A stretch of DNA of 64,000 bases from Conus ventricosus (Eukaryota; Mollusca; Gastropoda; Neogastropoda; Conidae). A program made the position numbers and the translations under genes. The notes beneath the pieces are model-generated. The model was not told the origin of the DNA and did no database searches. It worked only from the letters and a program-made list of their open reading frames with translations. The first letter of the stretch is position 1. Each line of letters opens with the position of its first letter. Where the stretch lies: NCBI GenBank assembly GCA_018398815.1, contig CM031626.1, positions 38,666,259 to 38,730,258 of the forward strand, written 5' to 3'. Shown one piece after another: positions 20,858-30,588 of this stretch.

Positions 20858-21967
20858 TTAATAAGGTTTTTTTTGTTCTTGCTGTTGTGGGCCATAGTAC
20901 TGTGGCAATAGCGATTCAAAGTCAGCATAAACTACGTATGGGCTCATCTGCATTTTGTGTAAATTCTTAAAACTAACTTTAGACCCTTGTTTAGGTGTGA
21001 GGAGTTTAGTTTCACAGTCAACAAAACTTTTACAATGAGTTCTATGACTGGCAGCTGCTTCTATAGTTGGAATTCTAACCAAACACCTTCTACAAAGCCC
21101 TTGTTTAGCATGATCCTTTGATGTAAAAACCATAAGTCTGCTTATTGCTCTGATTAATACAATAATGACTCTTTGTACTATCTGCAAACAGTATCAAGTC
21201 TACATGCTTGTTAAGCGGTTCGCCTAAAGAAGGAGCGTTGGGAGAAACCCTTAGAGGCACTAGATCAGCTTCTACAGACCATGTGTATACGTTTACAGTG
21301 ATTGGTTTGTTTTGTTCTTCAAACTGAGATATATTGTTTATACTCACTGGAAAGGTTATGTTATCAAAGTTCAGCTCTTGTTTGTATGCTTCATAATTAG
21401 ATACTCTTTCTGCGTTCTTTATAACAGGGTGTAAATGCGCTAAAACGCACCACATAAAACACATGTTGTCAGGATTTTTTATGTTTAAGACTGCTTGTTT
21501 TAAAACTAACTCTTTGGGGAGAAGAAGGTGAGAATTGCCTACTATAGGATAGAACTTTGTTTGTCTCAATTTAATTTCAAGGACTGTTCCTTCAGACCAA
21601 CCAGAACCGTGCAATTTTGCTTCTTCACTTGCATGATTAAACTGTGTAAACATGTAATCAGCCCAGTCAGAGTTAAAGTCGTGATAACTGATTACTTCTT
21701 TCTGCCTTGTTGAAACCCAGACTGGCATGTTAGTATCATCAGGCGTTATATAATCAATCAGAACAGCAACAACACTTTTACTGGCGGTTCGCGTTGAAGA
21801 GACTCTGGAATTTTAGAGATAGCATGTGCCACGCTTTCATGAACGTTCGAGGGGTTAATGATGTCCATGTCTACTTCGCTAAACATATTGATTAATTGTT
21901 TGTCACTACCTTTCGCCAGTGCGCTGGCTGGCAGTTTTTCAAACTCAGACGCGTTTGTGAGGCTCAT
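20858..21967 (-). pseudogene. polB: PolB N-terminal half, set B copy 1, truncated after the first exonuclease motif
   Basis: Read from ATG 21,967 on the minus strand. The order is an N-terminal helical domain with ISKIPESLQREPPVKVLL, then a conserved region with CFMWCVLAHLHPVIKNAERV, then a C2H2-like zinc motif beginning CRRCLVRIPTIEAA (about 21,060), then VYADFESLLP at about 20,920. VYADFES is the Exo I signature (D-x-E) of the 3'-5' exonuclease domain of viral and Polinton PolB. The copy ends 13 residues later at 20,858, with no palm domain downstream. Frameshifts lie near 21,770 and 21,150. It is similar to 23,487-25,230 and to the full-length copy at 10,200. In those the gene continues, so this copy is broken at the repeat junction. 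Confidence 0.7.
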
Positions 21968-22034
21968 TTTTAACTCAAAATATTTACGTAAATAAAAAAA
22001 TAAATGTATATAAAGTAAGTAAAAACCCGCTTTT

Positions 22035-22323
22035 TTATGCTTCAACTAAGCGTTGCAACACATCAAGACATGTTAACTGTACAATAACACCCGCCAATAT
22101 TTTAGCTTTTTCTGAATCACTACAGTCAATGTTCATCACTTTGATTGCTTCGTTAAATAGTTCACTATGATCTTTTATTATATTGTTTACATCATTCTCA
22201 AAACCAGATTCACTCAAATCAATGTTTAAACGCTTTCATTGTTTCGTCAAATAGCTCATTACAATTTTTCATTAAAATTATTCGATCATTCTTTAAATCA
22301 GATTCACTGTGTTCAAGCTTCAT
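22035..22323 (-). pseudogene. Small acidic helical protein upstream of PolB, set B copy 1
   Basis: ATG at 22,323 (minus), preceded by an A/T-rich stretch; stop at 22,035. Visible are ESDLKN, CNELFDETMK and, after a frameshift near 22,225, a clean frame with DHSELFNEAIKVMNID and AKILAGVIVQLTCLDVLQRL. About 95 residues, acidic and all-helical by appearance, without a membrane segment. The second copy is split by the Gypsy element (25,296-25,342 and 31,982-32,203). Function unknown. The position directly upstream of PolB is conserved, which suggests a replication accessory role such as the protein primer, but this is speculation. Confidence 0.55.
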
Positions 22324-22424
22324 TTTAAACCTAAAAATTTAAATAAATAAAAAAAATTGAATCTGCAAAACATTCATTTTTGTTAACTTCATCGTCCACA
22401 CATAATCAATAACAACGCTTATAG

Positions 22425-22675
<251 letters not shown>

Positions 22676-22953
22676 ATTTACACACACTGCAATGCAACAC
22701 ATGCTAGCCGTGGAGAGGTAAAAATCAATAACTTGCCCCAGCTTCTACCGAGTCAATATTCTACGTAACGCTGACGCCATGCCCTTCACTCTGACTGCGA
22801 TTGAGAATCAGAACTCATTGCTAAATTTTTTAACCAAGATATTTCTTAAGTAACGCAATCTATCTGCGCCTCTGTTGCCCTTACTTCTTTTGTAAGATCG
22901 CGTAGTCCGTCCATGTCTAGCAAAGCTCGATTTCATTATCCTAATTTATATTA
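22676..22953. other. No gene seen
   Basis: Unique-looking sequence between the microsatellite and the small tandem repeats. There is no open frame of note. Confidence 0.4.
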
Positions 22954-23064
22954 CACATGTGCACTCACAAATGTTGTTTCGATTTCATCATGTTATTGTA
23001 TTCACTAAGGTTAGCACATGCGTAGTCACAAATGTTGTTTCGATTTCATCATGTTAATGAGGTT
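22954..23064. repeat. Short tandem duplication (~60 bp)
   Basis: GCACATGCGTAGTCACAAAT at 23,014 repeats the slightly diverged 22,954 copy, including the following TGTTGTTTCGATTTCATCAT. A third partial start (GGCACATGCGTA) leads into the inverted-repeat element at 23,067. Confidence 0.7.
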
Positions 23065-23066
23065 GG

Positions 23067-23202
23067 CACATGCGTACTAGAAAAAGTTGTCATGCTTCTT
23101 CCGTTTAACAAAATTTTCGCGAGTGAATTCACCGGAAGTCAAATCGTTTCTGAAAAATATTTTACAGGAAGAAGCGTGACCACTTTTTTCTAGTACGCAT
23201 GT
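23067..23202. mobile_element. Miniature inverted-repeat element with ~37-bp arms
   Basis: Starts ACATGCGTACTAGAAAAA and ends with its inverse TTTTTCTAGTACGCATGT. The arms extend through GTCATGCTTCTTCC / GGAAGAAGCGTGAC with two or three mismatches. The loop is about 60 bp and non-coding. No target duplication is obvious. It lies between the two set B copies. Confidence 0.65.
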
Positions 23203-23486
23203 CCGAAGAGCAGACGATGACTCGGCCGGCTGAATTAGCAGACGACAGCTCTGAGCTTGCGATCAATATCAGCTTGGCTGGCTGGAATCACCGGCGGTGG
23301 GGGTAGCGGTGGTTGTAATCAATAGGCGAGCTGGTGGGAACTGAATGACTAGCCTGCAGTTCTGCTGGTGTTAATCGTCTTGGGTGTGGTTAGTCTGTAA
23401 ACCATTTTTGTTAATCTTTTTTGTCTATTTTGGGTTTAGTCGATCGTGTGTTTGTTTTTCAATGTTCTGTTTATATGCATCAGTGT
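23203..23486. other. No gene seen
   Basis: Sequence between the inverted-repeat element and the 3' end of the PolB-like fusion. There is no recognisable motif. Confidence 0.4.
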
Positions 23487-25230
23487 CTACCTGTCGTGAA
23501 GTAAAAGTCTTTCTCCACTCCTTTGAAGTTCAATTTTCTGGCGTCTGTAATCATCACCATCAGCCATAAGCTTCTCAAATTCTTTGTCTGTAATATTTCC
23601 ATCCATTAATGATTTGCTTATTGTTAATCTCAATGAACAATGTTTTGCTGATGCTAGGGCTACAATGGCAGTGTGCTTTTGTAATTTAGGAGTTATTTTT
23701 TTTAAAACAGCACTTACAATCATAGACACGGCGCCTAAACCTAAGCCAAGGCCTCCTAATGCTAAAGAGGCTGGCGCCCCGATCCCACTAGCTAAAACGG
23801 CAACACTAGATCCGGCACTTACGCTAGCTACAGCTGATGAGCCAGTAATGTGATCGTGGTCTCTTACTGTCACGTCTTTACTGTTAGGTGTTAGCTCTAA
23901 GCCGCAAATCCAGCAGTGTGTAGATGAGTCATAACGTTCTTGGCCTTTAGAAGTCATAACAATGTCTGAAAGATTTAGTTGGTTGGAGTAGTGATTACGA
24001 ACTAGTTTCATCTGCTCTAAAAATCTACTAGCTGCATTGGGACCTCTGTAAATCTCCGGGCGTGTGTGTTGGCCGTCTGACCTAACAACAATAAACGCAT
24101 AAGAACAGATCTGATGGTGGGTTAATAAGGCTGTTTTTTGTTCTTGCTGTTGTGGACCATAGTACTGTGGCAAGAGCGATTCAAAGTCAGCATAAACCAC
24201 GTACGGGCTCATCTGCATTTTGTATAAATTCTTAAAACTAACTTTAGACCCTGGTTTAGGTGTGAGGAGTTTAGTTCTACAGTCTACAATACTTTTACAA
24301 CGATCCTATGTTTAGCAGCTTCTTCTATAGTTAGGATTCTGACCAGACACCTTCTACAAATATCTTTCTTAGCATGATCATTTGATGTAAAAGCCATAAG
24401 TCTGCTTATTGTTCTAATTAATACATAATGACTCTTATGGCCGTCTGTAAACAGTATCAAGTCTATGTGTTTGTCAAGCGGTTCGCCTAAAGTAGGGCGT
24501 TGGGAGAAACCCTTAGAGGCACTAGATTGGTTTTTTACAGACCATGTGTATACGTTTACATTGATTGGTTTGTTTTGTTCTTCAAACTGAGATATACTGT
24601 TTATACTTACTGGGAAGGTTATGTTATCAAAGTTCAACTCTTGCTTATATGCTTCTAATTGGAAACTCTGTTTGCATGATTTTTGACAGGATGTAAGTGC
24701 GCTAAAACGCACCACATAAAACACATGTTGTCGGGATTATGTATGTTTAAGACTGCCCGTTTTAACTCCAACTCTTTTGGGAGAGAAATGTAAGATTTGC
24801 CAACTATAGGATAGAACTTTGTTTGTCTCAATTTGATTTCAAGGACTGTCCCTTCAGACCAGCCAGAGCCCCTTAACTTTGCCTCCTCACTTGCATGGTT
24901 AAACTGTGTAAGCATGTAGTCAGCCCAGTTAGAGTTAAAGTCGTGATAGCTGATTACTTCTTTCTGCCTTGTTGAAACCCAGACTGGCATGTTAGTATCA
25001 TCAGGCGTCATATAATCAATCAGAACGGCCAACAACACTTTTACTGGCGGTTCGCGTTGAAGAAACTCTGGGATTTTAGAGATAGCATGTGCTACGCATT
25101 TCATGAACATTTGCGGGGTTAATGATGTCCATGTCCACCTCACTAAACGTATTGCTTAATTGTTTGTCACTGCTAAATATTTCTTCCATCGTATATAGTT
25201 TTCCATCCTCGGATTTACTTGTGGTCATTT
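23487..25230 (-). pseudogene. PolB-like N-terminal half fused to a Gly/Ala-rich hydrophobic domain, set B copy 2
   Basis: From ATG 25,230 (minus): helical N-terminal domain, CFMWCVLAHLHP region (about 24,715), zinc motif CRRCLVRI (24,350), exonuclease motif VYADFESLLP (24,205), then HCWICG and VRDHDHITG (about 23,850-23,915), an endonuclease VII/HNH-like Cys-His motif usual in this PolB family. Instead of the palm, the same open frame continues into a Ser/Gly/Ala-rich hydrophobic stretch (LASGIGAPASLALGGLGLG), a basic helix and a helical tail with ISKSLMDGNITDKEFEKLM. That tail belongs to a separate invertebrate protein type I have seen repeatedly, often with a similar ISKAL-DG-ISDEEF motif. 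Frameshifts lie near 25,090, 24,670 and 24,280, but the fusion point itself (about 23,850) is in frame. The function of the fusion is unknown; a deletion junction is the plain alternative. Confidence 0.65.
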
Positions 25231-25295
25231 TTAAAGCCGCAATATTTACGTAGATTAAAAAAATAAATGTATATAAAAGTAAGTAAAACAGGCTT

Positions 25296-25342
25296 TTATT
25301 CTTCACCTAAGCGTTGCAACACTTCAAGACACGTTAACCATA
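25296..25342 (-). pseudogene. 3' fragment of the small helical protein, set B copy 2
   Basis: On the minus strand this reads LTCLEVLQRLGEE and stop, matching the end of the intact-length copy at 22,035 (LTCLDVLQRLVEA). The rest of the gene is at 31,982-32,203 on the other side of the Gypsy insertion. The last five bases, CCATA (25,338-25,342), are the target-site duplication. Confidence 0.8.
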
Positions 25343-26732
25343 TGTCAAGACCGCCCTGGAGGTCTGCCCTGACAGGATCGGTCTAGGTGGGAGTGAAGGG
25401 AGTGACTGACCTCACACGCCTCGCAAGAGCCCACACAAGAAAGATACGATACAACACCCCATTTATTCACACCAACACACACAGTCATAAATAAGCATTC
25501 CAACACACACAACATGCACAAACACAATCAAGCATCCCACCGCACACAACATGCACAATCACAATCAAGCACTCCAATACACACAACATGCACAATTATA
25601 AATAAACCTTTCACCATACGACGTACACAATCGCAATTACAGCATTCCAGCACATATGACATATACACAATTATAAAGGAATATTTCCAGTATTGACCCT
25701 TTCTCACACCACGGAGTGCGTCCACATCCCTGCCCCTGTCAAGTCCGCAGGGAGCACCCTGTCGCACTAGGTGCTCCGAGCCGGTTGGTTCTCGCAGGGA
25801 GTCGCCCAAAGCCGACACCCTCGACTTCCAAGCGGGCAGTGAAGAGCGTGTCCCGGGGGGGGGGGGGGGGGGGGGGGGAAACGTAGCTGTTACTGGAGGT
25901 CCTGGACGGGGTCCAGGCCGGCCAGTCAAGCGGCGGGCGTCTCTACCAGCCCTCGGTCCCGACCAAGGCGTGGCCTCGATCAGCGTGTGGCACCATCCCG
26001 TCCGTGGTCTCAGCCAGAACGTGGCCTCGACCAGTACGTGGCACCATCCAGATCGTGCTCCAGGTGAAGCCCCGGAGGGGGGAGGACGTAGCTGGGAGGA
26101 GAGTCGGAGAGGAGGAAAAGAAGAAGAAAGGAGGAAGGAAGAAGGGTACAGCTACCCGTGGGTGACCCCGAAGAGGCGGGTCAAAGGACTCTCCTACCCT
26201 CTGTCCAGTCGAGAGGACAGAGGCGAAGATGCGGAAACAGAAGAAGCGATGTCCCTCTCCTACAGGCCGACTGCAGGAATTGAAAGTACTGACTGTACTC
26301 TCGACGATAAGGTAAAGAACCAGGACTGGAGCAGGCGCCCCCAGAGACATCTTCCGCTCGAGTGAAGAGCTAACCTCCCTCAGCAATGGCGGCCAACATG
26401 CCATGCTGCGTCACAGAGTGAGCATACTTCAAACTAAAGAAACGAAGCACGTGCGACAGGTAAAAAGACAGGCGAGAGGCCGATAGACAGAAAGTTCGAG
26501 AGAAAGGTACCGGCCACCCGTGAACTTGCAGGATGAATAGCACGGGCGGTGGAATTAGAGAGAGAGAGATAGAAAGCAAACCGAAGTTGAGCTGAACCAC
26601 ACCAAGGTGCAACTGCACCACAAGCCACCCTAAGGGACGGCTACACGACAACAGCAACGACAATAAACAAATAAGTAATTCCGCCACCCTAGGTGGGTCG
26701 AACGTCGTAGGCCTCGTGACAAACTCGTGACA
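25343..26732 (-). repeat. LTR (3' LTR of the minus-strand Gypsy element)
   Basis: 1,390 bp, starts TGTCAAGACC and ends CTCGTGACA. It contains tandem ACACAACATGCACAAT-like words (25,500-25,620), a 24-base G run at 25,855-25,878 and an ATTTATTCAC word near the left edge. It is the partner of 30,589-31,981. Confidence 0.9.
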
Positions 26733-26746
26733 AACCCCCCTTCTGA
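26733..26746 (-). other. Polypurine tract of the Gypsy element
   Basis: The minus strand reads AGAAGGGGGGTTTG immediately before the LTR start, the usual place of the plus-strand primer. The second element has the same tract next to its LTR (60,564-60,575). Confidence 0.7.
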
Positions 26747-27085
26747 AAGCATCTGTTTCTCTGAGATACAGTGCTCCTTTGAACCTTGTCGCATGTGCAA
26801 CTTCACAACAATGGGACCGAACCCAACTCTCTGTGATCGACAGAGTACGATGAATCCAATACAAACATTCCACGATAGAATCACGCGGGGAAATACATAA
26901 TACTACATTTATCAAACAACTAAGCAAACCTTCCAACCATGAAAGTAACAATCCGAACCATTGTGATTCATTACCGTTAACCTCACTGAAGTGACAACTG
27001 TCACTACACCTGATACAGAGACCAAAAAGGGATATAACCCTGGTTGAGGGGAGGTGTCCCTCTGACTGATTTTCCAATATGCTAA

Positions 27086-27265
27086 CTACGGAGCTCGGCT
27101 AAGATAGTCAGCATCCGTATTACAGGAACCCTTGATATGACGGAAAGTGAACGCATGACTCTGCAGTTCCACTGTCTAACTCATGAGTCGATGACTGACT
27201 GGCCGGATCCGGTCCAGGCACTGGAGAGGATGATGATCGCTCCCAGTACAAACTTCCGGCCGTAC
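27086..27265 (-). pseudogene. RNase H C-terminal remnant of the Gypsy polymerase
   Basis: Minus strand: YGRKFVL, then RHIKGS or FRHIKG, then TDADYLSRAP and stop at 27,086. These are hallmark words of the end of the Ty3/Gypsy RNase H domain (GRKFVLETDH, IKG-x-N, AD-x-LSR). In this copy one or two indels just after KFVL scramble the SDHHPL word that is intact in the other element (61,040). The remnant is joined directly to integrase at about 27,265-27,275, with no reverse transcriptase between. It is followed by about 340 bp without genes and then the polypurine tract. Confidence 0.8.
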
Positions 27266-27830
27266 TTCTTCTTGGGCACGCCAGTGCGCGTCCAAATCTG
27301 CCTGAGAGATTCAGCAACAGTAGGGGCATCGATAGTCCTAAGCGGGACAGCCTCTGGGTATCGACTCGCAGATTCTACCACTACCGAAGTGTAGCGGTGA
27401 CCGCGATCGGATGGAGGATTAATGGGTCCCACCAGGTCAACCCCAACCTTGCTGAATGCCTCCCCAACCCGTGGCACTGACCCTAGGGGAACACGCTTCA
27501 AGCGACCCTTAGGCGTTGTCCGTTGGCAGACATCGCAACTGCGGCAGTACTGCCTAACCTGTGAGTTCATCCCTGGCCAAAAGAAGTCTTGTCTTACTCG
27601 CTCGAGAGTCCGCTTGGAGCCCATATGACCTGCCATGGGGGAATCGTGGGCCTGCCGGAGAACAGACTCTCTCAAGCTTTGGGGAACAACAAGCTGTTTG
27701 GCCACACGATCTGCCTGAGTGGAAACCCTAAAGAGCATCCCCTTGTGGAGCTTGAAGCTCACCTTGGCGTGTCGGGCCGACTGAGCGGGACGATCCACAA
27801 GTTGTCGTAGGCGTTGGACATCCAAGTCCT
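27266..27830 (-). pseudogene. Integrase N-terminal and partial core, truncated
   Basis: Minus strand, in one clean frame: a zinc-binding HHCC domain (AHDSPMAGHMG then CRSCDVCQR), FFWPGM, and the start of the rve catalytic core with the first catalytic Asp in VGVDLVGP. The frame continues through RYPEAVPLRTIDAPTVAE to TGVPKK, where it jumps into RNase H sequence. The second Asp and the Glu of the DDE triad are missing, so this integrase cannot be catalytic. The protein continues without a stop from the protease region, giving the order protease-integrase. Confidence 0.85.
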
Positions 27831-28300
27831 GGCCTGAAGACGGACCATGGTAGCAGGATCGGCCCTGGCCAGAACCTCGTCAGAGATCGGCTGGAGGACG
27901 GGACGCAATACCTGTTCCTGCTTCTTAGCTTTGGCGCGTGTGGTGACTCCCACACACGCCTGTACGGGCAGATCCGTAGACACGGACTGACTGCGTCCGT
28001 CAGCAAAGGTGACAGTATTCCCTATGATAAGGGAATACAGAGGTCGCTCCACCGCGATGGCCCATACTTCGCCACAGAAGTAGGGGGTGGAGATAGGAAT
28101 AAGTACTGAAGGACGGGTGGAGGTAAAACCAGCCTCCAACCCGCACACATCATAACGGCCCCCGCCGGCCTAAGGGGAAACTAATTCCTTAACCAAAAAA
28201 AAAATTCGTTGATGCTCCCGAATCCGATGGTGTCGACCAAGGAGGAACCAACAAACAGAAGAAACACGGGCAACTCAAACCAAACTGGGATGGAACCACA
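27831..28300 (-). pseudogene. Protease-like region of pol
   Basis: Minus-strand frames (27,759-28,148 and flanks) match 61,640-62,110 of the second element: SSLVDTI, then FGSIN, then STRPSVLIPISTPYFCGEVW, then YSLIIGN. A retropepsin would have a DTG active site near the start and an I-L-G motif near the end. The LVDT word fits the first, but the next residue is Ile, not Gly, in both elements. A linker with TTRAKAKKQEQ leads into integrase. The assignment as protease rests on position and weak motif fit. Confidence 0.55.
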
Positions 28301-28350
28301 CTTTAGCCCGAGGCACGAGATGTGAAAAGGACACCCCGACTACCACGGCT

Positions 28351-29857
28351 CTAGCAATCTTTCCTGATGTCAGACGACCACAAAGAAAAAAAACGAGTGT
28401 TTAGTTCCCCGATGGACGCCGCCTTCACCCCACACAGTTGTAGCACCTTATTGCAACTAAACCTGGAGGCCTTCCCTCCGTAACTGGGCGATCCCATAAG
28501 CCCCGCGAGCTCAGCAAACACCCACCCGTGTAACGCAGCCCGAAATCCAGAGGCGACACGCCATCCGACCCCCAACCGGGACACAGTGTTGGTGGCTGTT
28601 CAATGAGGATCAGATCCCCAGCCCAACTTAGCTAACTGACGCCAGTACCCCTAGCTCCGCGCGCCCCTATCACCAAATGCACGAAGGTCTCATCATATTC
28701 TTCTCTGGACCTAAACTCCTCCTGTAGTCTCGGGGTAAGGTGGAAACGCTTACGCAGCGCCAACTGCATGTCTGCATAAGACGCACCTTCTTTTAGAGTG
28801 AGCACACACTCCCTTGCAGCACCAGATAAATCCAAAAAAAAGGTGCATAGCCTTTGCTCCTCAGAAAAATTGGTATGAACAAGCAACCTTGTCGAAATGC
28901 TCTAAGAACAAAACAACGTTCCTCACTAGGTCTGAACTCTGGAAGCTTTAACTTTGGGCCTCTAACTCTATCACCTGCCTGGTGATTAACCCCCTGGTTT
29001 ACAGAAGCGGGAGCCGCGAGAGAATTTTGTTCCATCCCCCTCCCTACGCAGAGCCTCCATCCTGTCTAGTTCTCCCTACGGAGGGCAGCCTCTTCCCTAC
29101 GCTGAGCAGCCTCTCCAAACGAAGGGCCTCCGTCTGGCAGCCTCTTCCCTACGCGGGAGTCTCCTGTCGGCAGCCTCCTCCCTACGAAGAATAGCCTCTT
29201 CCCTATGCAGAATCTCCTGTCTTCAGTCTCCTCTGGGCGCGGGAGCCCCATCCTGTCTAGCTCTTCCCTACGCAGCTTCCTGCCTACCTGCCTCTTCCTT
29301 AGGGAGCCTTGCCTTTTCCCCTACGTAGGGCCCTCCTCCTGGCAACCTCTTCCCTACGTAGAGCTTCCTGCCTAGCAGCCTTTTCCCCTACGTAGAGCTT
29401 CCTGCCTAGCAGCCTCTTCACTACGCTGCCGCTCCAGAAACAAAAGGACAGGGGTGAATCCTGAGGGGGGTTTCACCACCCCCGACACGGGAGGATGCCC
29501 CGTCTGACCCGTCCCTTGGGTCCGACTTTCCATAAGGAAAGTCTTCTGGGGCATGCCCCTTACGAGGGGAAGCCTGGAGAGGAGAAGGTTTCGGCTTCTG
29601 CACTCAACAGAAGCCCACAGTTGCTTCGCTATGCTCTGGCGCCTCCGAGCGGAAGTGCCAGTCGGGGTCTCGACAGGGAAAACCCCCCAGCGAAGAGGTA
29701 GTAAAAGTACTCACTGGACTACCTGCTACAGCACTGGAATAGGGAGAGGTACCGTAGTCGAAATACTGGTACTAATAGTAGGACTACAGTAACATTTTGA
29801 ATACCCTTCTTCTTCGACGCCCGCGTCGCCATACCACCCCGCGCCGGACGTCGCCAT
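28351..29857 (-). pseudogene. gag: gag of the Gypsy element (frameshifted)
   Basis: ATG near 29,857 (minus) begins MATSGAG. It is followed by a Ser/Thr-rich region, a low-complexity Arg/Glu-rich coiled coil (RQEALRR words, 29,050-29,450), a gag core starting KLKLPEFRPSE (28,930) with LSGAARECVLTL and ALRKRFHLTP (28,740-28,820), and a degenerate CCHC zinc-knuckle region near 28,360. Frameshifts are frequent. Compared with the copy at 62,150-63,748, part of the coiled-coil repeat region and the core are disturbed. Gag would form the virus-like particle and bind RNA. Confidence 0.75.
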
Positions 29858-30567
29858 GACAACAATATCCTACAGTTTTCCCCAAAAACAGGGGAAAAAC
29901 AATTCCACTAGAGAAAAAAAAACAAAAAATTTAGGGGGGTGTGTATAAGTTGTGTATGTGTGTTGTGCGTGTGTGCGGGCAAGTTTCCCCGGGGCTCCCA
30001 CTCTGGCAACACCGCGCTCTACACAAAGAGCAACAGTGCGGTGGGGCTCACCGAAAAAAAAACAAAACAAAAAATTATCCGGCTGCCCCCACTCTGGCAA
30101 CACCGCGCTCTACAGCACGAGCAACAGTGCGGTGGGGCTGGGCCCAAAAAAAAAACAAAACAAAAACCTAGCAGACGGGGTCCGGAGAGAGGAGAAAAAA
30201 AAAAAACACTAGCGTCCGATGCACCCCCCTGTACTCAACAACCCGGTAGAGAAAAAAAAACAAGAATGGGCTAAAACAAACAGGATGGAAGACTGAGCGG
30301 CAACAGAAGGGCAAGACTTACGGCCGTAAACCCGCGTGAGGTACCCGGCGAAGGAGGTCTGGAAGCGGTCGACTCCTCTTGGTCTCAAACCCCGAACCCC
30401 CGAGTCCACCGGGTGGTCCCTCAGGCCACAAAAAGCCCCCCTTCACGCTAGAGTTTACCCATCCAACCACCCCGAACAAACACGACAAACTGACTAAACA
30501 TATACACAAAAGACAAAACTAAACAGGAAATCTGCGAAACGAGAGAGAGACAGCCAGAGCCCTTCAC
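29858..30567 (-). other. 5' leader of the Gypsy element with tandem hairpin repeats
   Basis: Between PBS and gag. Two tandem copies (about 29,993-30,055 and 30,083-30,145) of a unit with CCCACTCTGGCAACACCGCG and CAACAGTGCGGTGGGG lie about 90 bp apart. The two halves of each unit are partly self-complementary. The same unit repeats in the second element (63,893-63,955 and from 63,982). Such a leader may carry packaging or dimerisation signals; that is inference. Confidence 0.65.
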
Positions 30568-30584
30568 ATCCCGGACGACCCCCA
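30568..30584 (-). promoter_or_regulatory. tRNA-Pro primer-binding site (one base short)
   Basis: The minus strand reads TGGGGGTCGTCCGGGAT. It differs from the exact tRNA-Pro complement seen at 1,426-1,443 by one missing C after the G run. It is four bases from the LTR end, as expected. The missing base may be a sequencing error next to a homopolymer. Confidence 0.8.
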
Positions 30585-30588
30585 CAAT

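Noticed and set aside
25855..25878. G run in the LTRs as a telomere-like or functional quadruplex
   Set aside because: A 22-24 base mononucleotide run in both LTRs is simply part of the repeat and prone to length error. There is no telomere repeat in the window.
26370..27077. 235-codon minus frame over the LTR edge of the first Gypsy element
   Set aside because: It spans the LTR, polypurine tract and untranslated region. No motif, and the matching frame is broken in the other LTR.
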